Assembly: GCA_964424335.1 (NCBI GenBank)
Contig: CAYRIY010000001.1
Location: 112,631-176,630, forward strand
Length of the DNA: 64,000 nucleotides
Direction of reading: 5' to 3'
Source of the DNA: CAYRIY01 sp964424335
GTDB taxonomy: Bacteria > Bacillota > Limnochordia > DTU080 > RSA5
In this document: one piece after another, positions 33,038-42,286 of the stretch
Layout: every line of letters begins with the position of its first letter
Position numbering within the stretch: the stretch's first letter is position 1
Translations under genes and position numbers: made by a program
The notes under the pieces: model-generated
What the model was told of the DNA's origin: nothing
The model's input: the letters and a program-made list of their open reading frames with translations, nothing else
Database searches by the model: none

Positions 33038-34228
33038 TTACGCTCGATTCCGCGTGATGAGGTCAGCGAGAAAACTTTGTCCCCGGGGCGGCGGCGAGAC
33101 GCCAAACGCCTCCGCAATCGTTGCCGCAACATCCGAAAAGCTCGTGCGCGTGCCCAGATCGACCCCGGCGCGAACCGGTGGGCCAACGACGAGAAGCGGC
33201 GTCATCTCCCGCGAGTGGTCGGTGCTCGGAGTGGTGGGATCGCAACCGTGATCGGCCACGATGAACAACATGTCCCTCTCGCTCAAGGCGCCAAGTATTT
33301 CGGGCATGCGTGCGTCAAACGCCTCGAGGCCCCGTGCAAAACCTTCGACATCGTTGCGGTGTCCCCAGACGGAGTCGAAGTCGATGCAGTTGGCAAAGAC
33401 GAGGGCCTTCCCCGATCTTGTCCGCAGGAGCGCAATTACGTTGTCGACGACCTCGTCGTTTCCTTTTGCGGGCGTAGCATGGCTGATCCCTCTTCCCGCG
33501 AAGATGTCCGATATCTTTCCGACCGCATCGACGTGAACGCCGTCTTCGATTAGCCGATCGAGGAGTGTTGGTTCGGGCGGAGGCAGGCTGAAGTCCCGCC
33601 GCCCGTCGGTCCGGTAAAAGGAGCCCGGGGCGCCGTCAAAAGGCCTTGCGATCACTCGACCGACCCCGTGCTCGCATTGCAGGAGTTCCCGAGCAATTCG
33701 GCACATATCATACAGCTCGTCCCGGCTGATAACCCGTTCGTGGGCGGCAAGCTGAAAGACGCTGTCCGCCGAAGTGTACACGATAGGACTTCCCGTTTGC
33801 ATGTGCGCCTCGCCGAGCTCTGCAATGATTTCAGTGCCCGAGGCCGGCTTGTTGCCAAGCGTCCTGCGGCCAATCCGCTGTTCGAATGACTCTAGAACAT
33901 CGCGAGGGAATCCATTGGGGTACGTAGGAAACGGCCTTTCGAGCCAAATGCCGGCGATCTCCCAATGGCCGGTGGTGGTGTCTTTTCCGGCCGAATGCTC
34001 TTGCATGCGGCCGAATGCGCCAATCGGATCGGACGCCGGGGGAACGCCCATGACCTCGGTGAGTCGACCAATCCCGAGGGCGCCCAATTGTGGCAGAAAG
34101 AGACCTCCGACGCGGGCTGCTACATTGCCAAGCGTATTGCTTCCCTCATCGCCGTAATCGGCAGCGTCCGGCGCACCGCCGATGCCGACTCCGTCAAGCA
34201 CGATGATTGCCACACGCTCCACATCCAT
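33038..34228 (-). CDS. deoB: Phosphopentomutase
   Basis: This 396-residue enzyme interconverts (deoxy)ribose-1-phosphate and -5-phosphate. It belongs to the alkaline phosphatase superfamily: metal-binding DGVGIGGAPDA, GSNTLGN, TTTGHWE, and DHGCDPTTPSTDHSRE are typical of DeoB. The ATG at 34228 has GGAG upstream. The downstream pdp supplies its substrate. Confidence 0.96.
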   Translation of the reverse strand: MDVERVAIIVLDGVGIGGAPDAADYGDEGSNTLGNVAARVGGLFLPQLGALGIGRLTEVMGVPPASDPIGAFGRMQEHSAGKDTTTGHWEIAGIWLERPFPTYPNGFPRDVLESFEQRIGRRTLGNKPASGTEIIAELGEAHMQTGSPIVYTSADSVFQLAAHERVISRDELYDMCRIARELLQCEHGVGRVIARPFDGAPGSFYRTDGRRDFSLPPPEPTLLDRLIEDGVHVDAVGKISDIFAGRGISHATPAKGNDEVVDNVIALLRTRSGKALVFANCIDFDSVWGHRNDVEGFARGLEAFDARMPEILGALSERDMLFIVADHGCDPTTPSTDHSREMTPLLVVGPPVRAGVDLGTRTSFSDVAATIAEAFGVSPPPRGQSFLADLITRNRA

Positions 34229-34356
34229 GTGCGCTCCACTCCTCGATTGGGCGAAAACTCTAGGTTCTTTCGTTATGATTCCCGATGGAACCTGCCCGCA
34301 TCGAGAGAGTCACCCGCGACGATATGGACTATGAAACATCGCCCCCAGGCGAGTGT

Positions 34357-34989
34357 CTATAAAGAGAACGACACGTACCTGGCGATCGTCTGGACGAGGA
34401 TGGGCGAAAGGTTTGCCTGAACCCACGCCCCGATGACGATCAAAATGGCCGCCGCGCCCGAGAGCACAGACGAGACGATGAAGTGACCAAGCACAGGCCC
34501 TTCGTCTCGCCGACCTGCAAGGATTTTAGCGGCCGCGAGCGAGAACGCGATGGCCGAACCGCATGCGAGAATCGCCCCTGGAATGGTGAACATGGCGTGA
34601 GGCAGGATCCCGACGAATGCGAGGAGGATGCTCTTGTAGGAAAGCCGCTCAAAGAGGAACACGAGCGTGAAACCGAGCGCAAACCCCCTAAGGAATGCGA
34701 GCGCAAGCACGACTGGGCCGCCGATCACCGTGAGTCCAAGCAGCCACGGAATCCCGGCGCCGCGCAGCGCTTCGAGGCTGATCGGCGTAGACGTGAGCCC
34801 GAGCGCTCCCGCGCCGCTTGCAAGTTGGTCCACGTATCCGCCAAGAAATTCCGCGAGCTCCGAGCGGGATCCCGCATCCATCACACCTACGGCGATTCCG
34901 CCCGCCGCCATCCCCAAAGCGAGGATGGAGACGACGATTGCGTAGATTACGACTCGCTTGCGCAGGTAGTCGATGATCGTATCCGTCAT
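34357..34989 (-). CDS. spoIIM: Stage II sporulation protein M
   Basis: This 210-residue membrane protein has about five hydrophobic segments. It begins with YLRKRVVIYAIVVSILALG and includes LLGLTVIGGPVVLALAFLRGFALGF and GILPHAMFTIPG, which match the SpoIIM/DUF95 family. With SpoIID and SpoIIP it drives septal peptidoglycan thinning and engulfment. I chose the ATG at 34989 with AGGTG nine bases upstream. A 128-base gap with no clear feature separates it from deoB. Confidence 0.92.
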   Translation of the reverse strand: MTDTIIDYLRKRVVIYAIVVSILALGMAAGGIAVGVMDAGSRSELAEFLGGYVDQLASGAGALGLTSTPISLEALRGAGIPWLLGLTVIGGPVVLALAFLRGFALGFTLVFLFERLSYKSILLAFVGILPHAMFTIPGAILACGSAIAFSLAAAKILAGRRDEGPVLGHFIVSSVLSGAAAILIVIGAWVQANLSPILVQTIARYVSFSL

Positions 34990-35116
34990 GTCGCCCGTCA
35001 CCTTCTATTGTCCGCTTGGAGGCCGGATTTCGCACTCGAGGCGCCTGCTGACCTTAGGCCGGCTTAGCGCATGTGGGCGAAGCGCCCTACACCAAGCACG
35101 TCCAATCCGTTATCGA

Positions 35117-35148
35117 AAGCGTATTCATAGACGAAGCGGCGTTATGAC
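35117..35148 (-). promoter_or_regulatory. Candidate sigma-E promoter upstream of spoIIM
   Basis: On the minus strand GTCATAAC and, 14 bases on, GAATACGCTT resemble the -35 and -10 of mother-cell SigE promoters. spoIIM is SigE-dependent in Bacillus subtilis. The match is partial and unsupported by other data. The rest of the 35002-35178 gap shows only a small GTCCG/CGGAC hairpin. Confidence 0.3.
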
Positions 35149-35178
35149 TCGTCCGTAATCGCGGACATTAGACGGGGG

Positions 35179-36345
35179 CTACGCCTCGATGCGCCCGTAT
35201 TTTCCGCCTCCTCCGGAAACGATGCGAAGATGACCTGTACGCGCCATGACGATGCGCTGGGCAACTTTTTCGCCGACGACCGCGGCCAGTTCTTTCTCGC
35301 TGGCGCGGTGCAAGACGTTCATCTCGGTGCCGAAGGCTTCCAAGAGCGCATTCAACGTGCGTCGACCAACGCCGGGAACAAATTCGAGCGGCACTTGATG
35401 GACGTATGGAGGCCTGCCCTCCAGCGCGCCCTGCGCTCGGTCAGCGACCTCCTCCAGACGGTCGCTGACGCCCACGGTGATCCTGTTTGAGCCGCATGCG
35501 GGACACGTGCGCTCTTTGTTTAGCGGAATCTCTTGGGTGCAGCGGTCGCAGCGCGTCTTGTGATACTTGCCGAGTCGAGGGTCAAGCCCGTAATTGGCAA
35601 CGATTCGGCCGTTTTCCCCTTTCAGTGCGCTGAGTAGACCTTTGAAACTCAAGTCGGGCGCCTCGATTTGATTGTACTCGCGGGCGATTTTGGCCGCTGA
35701 ATGGGCATCCGAGTTGGTAACGAACGCGACGCCGTCGAGATCCGATAAGCGCGAGGCCATTTCACTGTCGGCGCTAAGGCCTAGTTCGACTGCTACGAGC
35801 CCCGCACGATCGCTCGCGTCAAACCCTTCGTCAAGTCGTGTCGCAGCGTGGCCAAAATAACCTTTATGCGGAGTAAACACATGGGCGGGAACCAAAAAGC
35901 CGCCGCAGTCCACGGTGATCGAGCATAGCTCTGACAAGGACATGCGCGCTTTTTGCGAGCTCAATTGCACATTGGTGATATGCGGAGCGATGCTGTTTGA
36001 AAACGAGACCGCGGCGTCCAACGTCGGCAAAAACGAGATAAAGTGCGCCTCTTTCCCATTTACCGCAACGCCGATCTCCGCGGCCGGATACACCGCGAGT
36101 CGCTCTCGAAACGACAAGCCGCCATCTGCCATTGGCGTCATGTCGCCCGACGCGATGAGTCGCCTCATGTCCTCGTGCACCCCTGGAGAGGCGCAATCGA
36201 CGATGCCCACTGCGTCGAGCCCTTTACGGTTCGCAGATTCTTCGAGGATTTTTTCGAACGTCAGATCGCTCGATGCTGAAACCTTGACCGGGTGGCCCTT
36301 GGATGTGCGGCCAATGTGAATGTGCAGGTCAACAAAAAAGCCCAT
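35179..36345 (-). CDS. EndoQ-like PHP-domain endonuclease with zinc finger and helix-hairpin-helix
   Basis: This 388-residue protein has an N-terminal PHP domain (DLHIHIG at the start, later AHVFTPHKG and TNSDAH), a zinc finger (CDRCTQE with CPACGSN, near residue 270-290) and a helix-hairpin-helix (VPGVGRRTLNALLEAF). This is the EndoQ layout; EndoQ enzymes cleave DNA next to deaminated bases such as uracil and hypoxanthine. In Bacillota the gene is often near spoIIM. A deamination-repair role fits spores, but is inference. The start ATG has a weak GGATGTAAG site. Confidence 0.82.
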   Translation of the reverse strand: MGFFVDLHIHIGRTSKGHPVKVSASSDLTFEKILEESANRKGLDAVGIVDCASPGVHEDMRRLIASGDMTPMADGGLSFRERLAVYPAAEIGVAVNGKEAHFISFLPTLDAAVSFSNSIAPHITNVQLSSQKARMSLSELCSITVDCGGFLVPAHVFTPHKGYFGHAATRLDEGFDASDRAGLVAVELGLSADSEMASRLSDLDGVAFVTNSDAHSAAKIAREYNQIEAPDLSFKGLLSALKGENGRIVANYGLDPRLGKYHKTRCDRCTQEIPLNKERTCPACGSNRITVGVSDRLEEVADRAQGALEGRPPYVHQVPLEFVPGVGRRTLNALLEAFGTEMNVLHRASEKELAAVVGEKVAQRIVMARTGHLRIVSGGGGKYGRIEA

Positions 36346-36351
36346 GAGATC

Positions 36352-37452
36352 TTACATCCTCCCTGCCACAGCCTTTGCTGCGGCTGCCGCACCGAAAAAG
36401 AAGAGCGGGTCCTCCAAATCGTCCCTGCCCATCGTCGTCACCTTGATTCCCGAACGTTCGAGCACACCCTTGGCCAACTGGTAAAAGGAGACCCCGTCGT
36501 CCCAGACCACCCGCTTTCCCGATCGTTCGAGCTCGCTTGCCTGCCGCGCAAGGAGCGCGTGCCACGGGGTGCCGTGGGGTAGTGGCACGATCGCAGCTAC
36601 ATGCGTGAAGTGGACGAGCGCCGTCATCGTGTGGTGACTAATGCCTCGGTGGCGCTCTCGGGGGTCTTTGCCGCTCAATCTCGGAATCGCGATCGGCGTC
36701 CCCTTTAGTGCGCCCACCGCGTCAAGGAGCGGCCCAACCTCGAGCGCGGTGGTGCCGAGCGCCGTCCCTGTTCCCACCACACCCGGGCCCATCGCCACGA
36801 TGACGGCGTCGGCCTTTAGGACAAGGCGTGCCGCTGCGATCGCCGAGGCGGGCGTGATCGCCTCCAAATCGCCTCCAAATGCGTGTCCGGCCGTGATCAC
36901 GCCATCGATGAGTCGTGAGGCCTTCATTTGACCGACAAGACGGGAGAACGCGCAAGGCAGACACGCGCCGTCAGTCATGACGTAGACGATTCGTGCGTCG
37001 GGCTGCACCGCCTTGATTCCCGCCGCGACGATCGGAGTCATGCTGTGGAGGCTCCCGACTGCCACGGGCAACCCGCTCAGGTCGGGCATGTTGGCGAGCA
37101 GCGTGTGGTGCGGGCTTGCTTCTTCCTCCAGCGCGAGCACTTTGAGCTGAAGCGGCGTGTATCGCAGCTTCATGATGTGCCCGATGCCTTGGGCCCGCGT
37201 CTCGCTGCCAAAAGAAGCAAGGACAAAGTGGACTCCGCCGGTGCCAAGTCCGAGCTCTACGGCGGTCGTATTGACTAAGACGCGATCCCCGACCTTGATC
37301 GTGGGCGTAAAAACGCGATAGGCAATCGCCGATTCGGGCTCGTTCCTCGGGGGGACCTGCACTTTGACCCTTGCGGTCTCCTCATCCATCGACTCGATCT
37401 CGACTACGTGGGCCTCGCGCAGAGCGAGCCTTGCGCCTTGCGTCTTAGACAA
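36352..37452 (-). CDS. DUF3866 family protein
   Basis: This 366-residue protein of the DUF3866 family has no known function. Characteristic parts include VNTTAVELGLGTGGVHFVL, HIMKLRYTPLQ, YVMTDGACLPCAFS and AMGPGVVGTGT, which suggest a Rossmann-like alpha/beta protein. I chose the TTG at 37452, with GGAGG eight bases upstream; the longer open frame includes the pnp terminator. It is followed by the EndoQ-like gene with five bases between stop and start, so they are probably co-transcribed. Confidence 0.82.
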   Translation of the reverse strand: MSKTQGARLALREAHVVEIESMDEETARVKVQVPPRNEPESAIAYRVFTPTIKVGDRVLVNTTAVELGLGTGGVHFVLASFGSETRAQGIGHIMKLRYTPLQLKVLALEEEASPHHTLLANMPDLSGLPVAVGSLHSMTPIVAAGIKAVQPDARIVYVMTDGACLPCAFSRLVGQMKASRLIDGVITAGHAFGGDLEAITPASAIAAARLVLKADAVIVAMGPGVVGTGTALGTTALEVGPLLDAVGALKGTPIAIPRLSGKDPRERHRGISHHTMTALVHFTHVAAIVPLPHGTPWHALLARQASELERSGKRVVWDDGVSFYQLAKGVLERSGIKVTTMGRDDLEDPLFFFGAAAAAKAVAGRM

Positions 37453-37478
37453 CGCCCTCGCCTCCAGGAAATGAATAC

Positions 37479-37502
37479 AAAAAAGCAGGCCCGAAGGCCT
37501 GC
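37479..37502 (-). terminator. Intrinsic terminator after pnp
   Basis: GCAGGCC-TTCG-GGCCTGC, a seven-base-pair stem with the stable UUCG tetraloop, is followed by six U on the minus strand. It ends the rpsO-pnp transcript before DUF3866. Confidence 0.9.
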
Positions 37503-37573
37503 CTAACACCTAAAGCGCTCACGGCTCGCAGGTCGCATAAGCGACTTGCCGGCCGCCGATAGGGGCATAGACG

Positions 37574-39781
37574 TCAGCGCCCTCTCCTGCCCTCGCTCCG
37601 GTCCCCTCGCTGCCCACCGCGCCGACCACGGTCGTGATCGCGGCGATCGGCGCTGCGCGCGTCGCCGTTCTCTTCAGGCACATAGCCTTCGGGAAGCGGC
37701 AGGAGGTCTTTGCGTGACAGGTTGATCCGTCCGAGGTTGTCGATTTCGGTCACCTTCACCTGGACTTCGTCCCCGACATTGACAACGTCCTCTACCTTGC
37801 CGACTCGCTCGTGGGCGAGCTTTGAAATGTGGACGAGGCCCTCTTTCCCGGGGAGTATCTCCACGAATGCGCCGAAATTCATGATCCTCGTCACCTTGCC
37901 GGTGTAGACGGCGCCGACTTCGACCTCTTTGGTCAGGCTCTCGATCATGGAGACCGCCTTTTTCGTCCCCTCTTCGGACGTAGAGGCGATAAAGATGCGT
38001 CCGTCATCCTCGACGTCGATCTGAACGCCCGACTCGTCCACGATCTTGCGGATCATCTTGCCTCCGGGGCCGATCACTTCCCGGATCTTGTCAACGGGGA
38101 TGGTGATCGTTACGATCCTCGGCGCCCAAGGAGACATCGACTCTCTCGGCTTGTCGATCGTCTCGAGCATCTTGTCGAGGATGAACAACCGACCGACCCT
38201 AGCTTGCTCGAGCGCTTTCTGCAATATTTCTCTGTCCACGCCGCTGATCTTGATGTCCATCTGCAAGGCGGTGACGCCCTCGCGCGTGCCGGCCACTTTG
38301 AAATCCATGTCGCCGAGATGGTCTTCGATGCCTTGAATGTCGGAAAGAATGGCGACGTGCTCCTCGTGCTTGACGAGGCCCATGGCCATCCCCGCCACCG
38401 GAGCTTTGATCGGCACGCCGGCATCCATCAAGGCAAGGGTGCTGCCGCAAACGCTCGCCTGCGAGGTGGAGCCGTTCGATGAGAGCACCTCGGAGACGAG
38501 GCGCATCGTGTAAGGAAACTCTTCTTCGGAAGGGATCACGGGTAAGAGCGCCCGTTCCGCCAAGGCGCCGTGGCCGACTTCCCGACGCCCGGGCGAGCGT
38601 GCGGGGCGAGTCTCGCCGACCGAGAACGCCGGAAAATTGTAGTGGTGGATGTAACGCTTGCGATCTTCGTCGCGCAAGTCGTCGAGGATTTGCTCGTCTG
38701 ACTTGAGTCCGAGCGTGCAGATCGTCGCGACTTGGGTTTGGCCGCGCTGAAAAATCCCCGAGCCGTGCACGCGGGGAAGAAATCCGACCGAACACGAAAT
38801 CGGGCGAATTTCGTCGTGTTTGCGGCCGTCCGGGCGCAGTCCGTCGATCGTGATCATCTTGCGCACTTCTTCTTTCACGATCTTGTCAAAGACGATGCCG
38901 ATCTCTTTCTTGTTTTCTGCGTAAAGTTCTTCCCCATGCTCGCTTATGTAGGTTTCGTCGAGCTCTTTGCGGATGTTGTCGAGTCCGTCTTGGCGCGTCT
39001 GCTTGTCGGGACTCTTGATGGCGCCGATCACTTTTTGGGTGGCAAACTCCCGCACCCAGCGGTCGACTTCCTCATTCGTCTCGTAGAGCGTGACCTCGAC
39101 CTTTTCGCGCCCGATTTTGGCCGCCATCTCCTCTTGCACGGCGACCATGCGCTTGATCTCCTCATGGCCGAACATGATCGCGTCGAGCATGACCTCTTCG
39201 GTCACCTCGTCGGCGCCAGCTTCGACCATCATGACGGCATCCTTGGTCCCCGCGACGACTAAGTCGAGCTCGCTCCTTGCGGCCTGCTCCCGATTGGGAT
39301 TGATCACAAATTCGCCGTCCACGCGTCCGACTTGGACGCCGGCGATCGGACCTTCAAAGGGAATGTCCGAGATCGTCAGCGCCGCGGAGGCACCCACCAT
39401 CGCCGCGATTTCGGCCGAATTGTCGGGGTCGAGCGACATGACGGTCGCCACGACCTGTACGTCGTTGCGAAAACCTTCCGGGAAAAGCGGTCTCAAACCT
39501 CGGTCGATCATGCGGGCCGCGAGAATCGCCCCCTCGCCCGGTCGTCCTTCCCGCTTGAACCAACCGCCGGGGATGCGCCCAATTGCGTACATGCGCTCTT
39601 CGTAATCGACCAAGAGCGGAAAGAAGTCGATCCCTTCACGCGGGTCCTGCATCGTCGCCGTAACCAGCACGGCGGTGTCTCCATAGCGCACGAGGACGGC
39701 TCCATTGGCTTGTTCGGCGAGCGTTCCGGTCTCGAAAACAAGCCTTCGGCCCCCAAAATCCGTTTCAAAGATGTGGCTCAT
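37574..39781 (-). CDS. pnp: Polyribonucleotide nucleotidyltransferase (PNPase)
   Basis: This 735-residue phosphorolytic 3' to 5' exoribonuclease has two RNase PH domains (early GETAVLVTAT-like GDTAVLVTATM and SQASVCGSTLALMD), a KH domain (IREVIGPGGKMIRKI near residue 570) and an S1 domain (GKVTRIMNFGAFVEI). The tail is basic and glycine-rich (RGGQRGDRSEGRRGR). I chose the ATG at 39781 with AGGTG six bases upstream. It follows rpsO, as in most bacteria. Confidence 0.97.
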   Translation of the reverse strand: MSHIFETDFGGRRLVFETGTLAEQANGAVLVRYGDTAVLVTATMQDPREGIDFFPLLVDYEERMYAIGRIPGGWFKREGRPGEGAILAARMIDRGLRPLFPEGFRNDVQVVATVMSLDPDNSAEIAAMVGASAALTISDIPFEGPIAGVQVGRVDGEFVINPNREQAARSELDLVVAGTKDAVMMVEAGADEVTEEVMLDAIMFGHEEIKRMVAVQEEMAAKIGREKVEVTLYETNEEVDRWVREFATQKVIGAIKSPDKQTRQDGLDNIRKELDETYISEHGEELYAENKKEIGIVFDKIVKEEVRKMITIDGLRPDGRKHDEIRPISCSVGFLPRVHGSGIFQRGQTQVATICTLGLKSDEQILDDLRDEDRKRYIHHYNFPAFSVGETRPARSPGRREVGHGALAERALLPVIPSEEEFPYTMRLVSEVLSSNGSTSQASVCGSTLALMDAGVPIKAPVAGMAMGLVKHEEHVAILSDIQGIEDHLGDMDFKVAGTREGVTALQMDIKISGVDREILQKALEQARVGRLFILDKMLETIDKPRESMSPWAPRIVTITIPVDKIREVIGPGGKMIRKIVDESGVQIDVEDDGRIFIASTSEEGTKKAVSMIESLTKEVEVGAVYTGKVTRIMNFGAFVEILPGKEGLVHISKLAHERVGKVEDVVNVGDEVQVKVTEIDNLGRINLSRKDLLPLPEGYVPEENGDARSADRRDHDRGRRGGQRGDRSEGRRGR

Positions 39782-39897
39782 GCTGCACACCTAACCTCCT
39801 ATGTCCTTCAACTCGTAACTTGTCCAATTTTGTCCCGTGCAAGTCGCGAAAAAGGCTCGAAATTAAGGTTTGTATCGGGGAAAAACGAACATAAGAA

Positions 39898-39919
39898 TGG
39901 GCGGGAATTACCCCGCCCA
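39898..39919 (-). terminator. Hairpin between rpsO and pnp
   Basis: TGGGCGGG pairs with CCCGCCCA over a six-base loop, followed by TTCTTATG. The U tract is poor, so it may be a leaky terminator or an RNA-processing site that adjusts pnp relative to rpsO. Confidence 0.6.
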
Positions 39920-39924
39920 CTTCG

Positions 39925-40194
39925 TTAACGACGCAATCCCAATCGCTCGATCAAACTGCGGTAACGTGCGACATCCTTCTTCTCAAGGTAGTTCAGTAGA
40001 CCGCGTCGCTTTCCGATCATTTTGTAAAGGCCCCTGCGCGAGTGATGGTCCTTTTTGTGTTGCTGAAGGTGACGTGAGAGTTCGTTGATTTGCTCGGTCA
40101 AGATCGCCACTTGAACTTCTGGTGAGCCCGTGTCTCCGTCGTGCGTCTTATACTGCTCCATGATCGCTTGCTTTTTCTCTTTGGTCAATGACAT
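39925..40194 (-). CDS. rpsO: Small ribosomal subunit protein uS15
   Basis: This 89-residue protein is the exact usual S15 length. SPEVQVAILTEQINELSRHL, KDHHSRRGL and KRRGLLNYL are conserved. It binds the central domain of 16S rRNA. The ATG has AGGAGG 13 bases upstream. It starts its own transcript. Confidence 0.98.
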   Translation of the reverse strand: MSLTKEKKQAIMEQYKTHDGDTGSPEVQVAILTEQINELSRHLQQHKKDHHSRRGLYKMIGKRRGLLNYLEKKDVARYRSLIERLGLRR

Positions 40195-40328
40195 TCGCCT
40201 TTGATAACCTCCTAAGTTGCACGCACCAGTCTCGGTCCGCTAGGCCAAGGACATCGCCGGAGGAGCGGTTGCCCTAGCCGTAGGGAGCCACTTGGTGCAG
40301 TATATCACAGGGCGCGCTTCGATGTAAA
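40195..40328 (-). promoter_or_regulatory. rpsO promoter and structured leader
   Basis: TTTACA (40328-40323) and TATACT (40304-40299), 18 bases apart, form a sigma-A promoter; TGA before the -10 makes it extended. The leader of about 95 bases has a long-range GCACCA/TGGTGC pairing and inner GC-rich arms, which would suit an S15 autoregulatory element. The promoter is well supported; the regulatory role of the leader is inference. Confidence 0.65.
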
Positions 40329-40337
40329 TCAACGCCG

Positions 40338-41399
40338 CTATCTGTGTTCGTGTCGCACGCGCCGCGCAAAGAACGCCTTTGCCTCGGATACGTCACGGGC
40401 GATCTGCTCCTTGAGCGCGTCGACGGAATCAAACTTGACTACGTCGCGGAGTCGAGTCAAAAACGCGACCTCGATTTCGGCATCGTAAAGATCGCCTTCG
40501 AAATCGAGGAGAAAGCTCTCGACGGTACGCTCGAGCAGCCCAAAGCTTGGTCGACTGCCGATGACCGTCAACCCATTGTGCGACCTGCCGCGGATCGAGA
40601 TCTCGGTGACGTAGACGCCGTCCGCCGGCACGGCCATTCCTTGATCCGGGGCAAGGTTGGCTGTCGGGTAGCCCAGGGTGCGCCCCCGAGCGTCTCCCGG
40701 GATCACCCGTCCCGTCAGCAAAAAGGCCCTGCCAAGCAGCCGAGCGGCGCTCTCGACGTCCCCGGCGGCGAGCATCGTTCGTATGCGTGTACTCGATACG
40801 GGCGCTCCGTCGTCCTCAACGGGCGGGACGATCGAGAGTTGAAACCCCTTGCGGCGGGCGGCGGCGCTCAAATACGCTGCGTCCCCGGCGGCGCCTCGCC
40901 CAAAACGGAAGTTGTAGCCGACGACGACGGCCGACGCGCCCAAAGCGCGCAGCACGACGTGGTCTAAGAAGTCGGAAGCCTCGACATTTGCAAAGCTCTG
41001 ATCAAACTGAGCGACGACCGTGTGCCGGACCCCGGAGCTTTGGATCAACTCGAGCCGCTTTTCAAAGCTCGTGAGCAAGCTAGGAGCCCGCTGTGGAGCG
41101 AGCGTCTGCTGAGGATGCCTGTCGAAAGTGAGCGCAAGCGCGGTCCCACCAAGACGACGGGCGAGCGCGCAAGCCGTCTCGAGGATTTGTCGATGGCCGA
41201 CATGCACGCCGTCGAACGTGCCCAGCGCGACGACAGACGGAGAAAAAAGTGGAGCGCGCACTGCTTGTAGCTCGTCCTTGGTCCAAAGGGACCACCCGCC
41301 AAGGCGCGCCTTTCGCCACTTATTATCTGTGTGATCACCGTCACGGTCCAACAGCTCACGCTCGGGGTTCACAGGACTCTCACCGGCTTTACCACCCAT
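40338..41399 (-). CDS. ribF: Bifunctional riboflavin kinase / FAD synthetase
   Basis: This enzyme makes FMN and then FAD. The N-terminal FAD synthetase domain shows LGTFDGVHVGH and, later, VVVGYNFRFGRG and STRIR; the C-terminal kinase has GRTLGYPTANL. The start is uncertain. The first ATG (41399) lies inside truB, and about 35 residues before the conserved fold look unlike the family. A GTG at 41261 would remove a conserved strand. TTGGAC and GATAAT, 18 bases apart in the frame's start, could be an internal promoter. Confidence 0.9.
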   Translation of the reverse strand: MGGKAGESPVNPERELLDRDGDHTDNKWRKARLGGWSLWTKDELQAVRAPLFSPSVVALGTFDGVHVGHRQILETACALARRLGGTALALTFDRHPQQTLAPQRAPSLLTSFEKRLELIQSSGVRHTVVAQFDQSFANVEASDFLDHVVLRALGASAVVVGYNFRFGRGAAGDAAYLSAAARRKGFQLSIVPPVEDDGAPVSSTRIRTMLAAGDVESAARLLGRAFLLTGRVIPGDARGRTLGYPTANLAPDQGMAVPADGVYVTEISIRGRSHNGLTVIGSRPSFGLLERTVESFLLDFEGDLYDAEIEVAFLTRLRDVVKFDSVDALKEQIARDVSEAKAFFARRVRHEHR

Positions 41400-42286
41400 C
41401 GATTTTCGGCCTGCTCGAGCCTGCCAACGCAGACCATGCCTCCATCCGCCTCCATGACATATACGAGCGAGGGTTCGGATCCGGGAACTGGAACGGCTTG
41501 TCCCTGTCGAAGACGAGCCGCGTCATTGCGGTCCACGTCGATCCGCGGCAGGTGCTGAAGGGCTGTCTCAGGCGGGAGCAACAGCCGGTCGAGGTCTCCC
41601 GATTCGGCCGCCTCCTCCAGCTCTTCGAACGTGACCGCCTCGCTCAAGGTGAACGGTCCCACTGCGGTGCGAACCAAAAAAGACATGTGAGCGCCGCATC
41701 CGAGGCGAACTCCGATATCGTGGCACAGCGTGCGGATGTAGGTGCCTTTGGAGCACCGAACGTCCATGAGCACCCTCGTGCCGCCGACCAGTGCGGCAGC
41801 GTCGTCCGGCCAAACAGCGCGAACGCGAATCTCGTGAATCCGCACCGTGCGCGCCTCCCGCTCCACGGTTTCGCCGGCGCGAGCGAGATCGTATAGGCGC
41901 TTTCCCCCAACCCGCAAGGCAGAAGCCATCGGAGGGACTTGCTCGATCGCTCCGACAAACTCGGGTATGATCACCTCGAGAATGGACGGCTCGAAGGAGA
42001 ACCCCATGTCGACGTGCGTCGTCGCTCCGGCCGCGTCTTGCGTGTCCGTCGAGATGCCGAGCGTCATTTCGGCGCGGTACTCTTTCACGTGATCGAGAAC
42101 GAAGGGCATCAGCTTCGTTGCTCGTCCCGCCAAAATCGGGAGGACGCCACACGCGCCGGGATCGAGTGTCCCTCCGTGTCCAAGCTTGCGAAACCGCAAG
42201 ACACGACGGAGTCTTGCAACCACGTCGTGCGACGTAGGGCCAGGGGGCTTCAAGACGTTGATGATGCCTGTGAGCTCGCCGTTCAC
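41369..42286 (-). CDS. truB: tRNA pseudouridine-55 synthase
   Basis: This 305-residue enzyme makes pseudouridine 55 in the T loop of tRNAs. The catalytic aspartate is in HGGTLDPGACGVLP; the KPPGPTSHDVV start and the C-terminal PUA-like region fit TruB. I chose the GTG at 42286 with GAGGTG six bases upstream; it overlaps the nrnA stop in a GTGA. The frame is open three codons further. Confidence 0.95.
   Translation of the reverse strand: MNGELTGIINVLKPPGPTSHDVVARLRRVLRFRKLGHGGTLDPGACGVLPILAGRATKLMPFVLDHVKEYRAEMTLGISTDTQDAAGATTHVDMGFSFEPSILEVIIPEFVGAIEQVPPMASALRVGGKRLYDLARAGETVEREARTVRIHEIRVRAVWPDDAAALVGGTRVLMDVRCSKGTYIRTLCHDIGVRLGCGAHMSFLVRTAVGPFTLSEAVTFEELEEAAESGDLDRLLLPPETALQHLPRIDVDRNDAARLRQGQAVPVPGSEPSLVYVMEADGGMVCVGRLEQAENRWVVKPVRVL

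Noticed and set aside
37455..37509. Longer DUF3866 start at 37509
   Set aside because: It would include the pnp terminator hairpin; the TTG at 37452 has a proper ribosome site.
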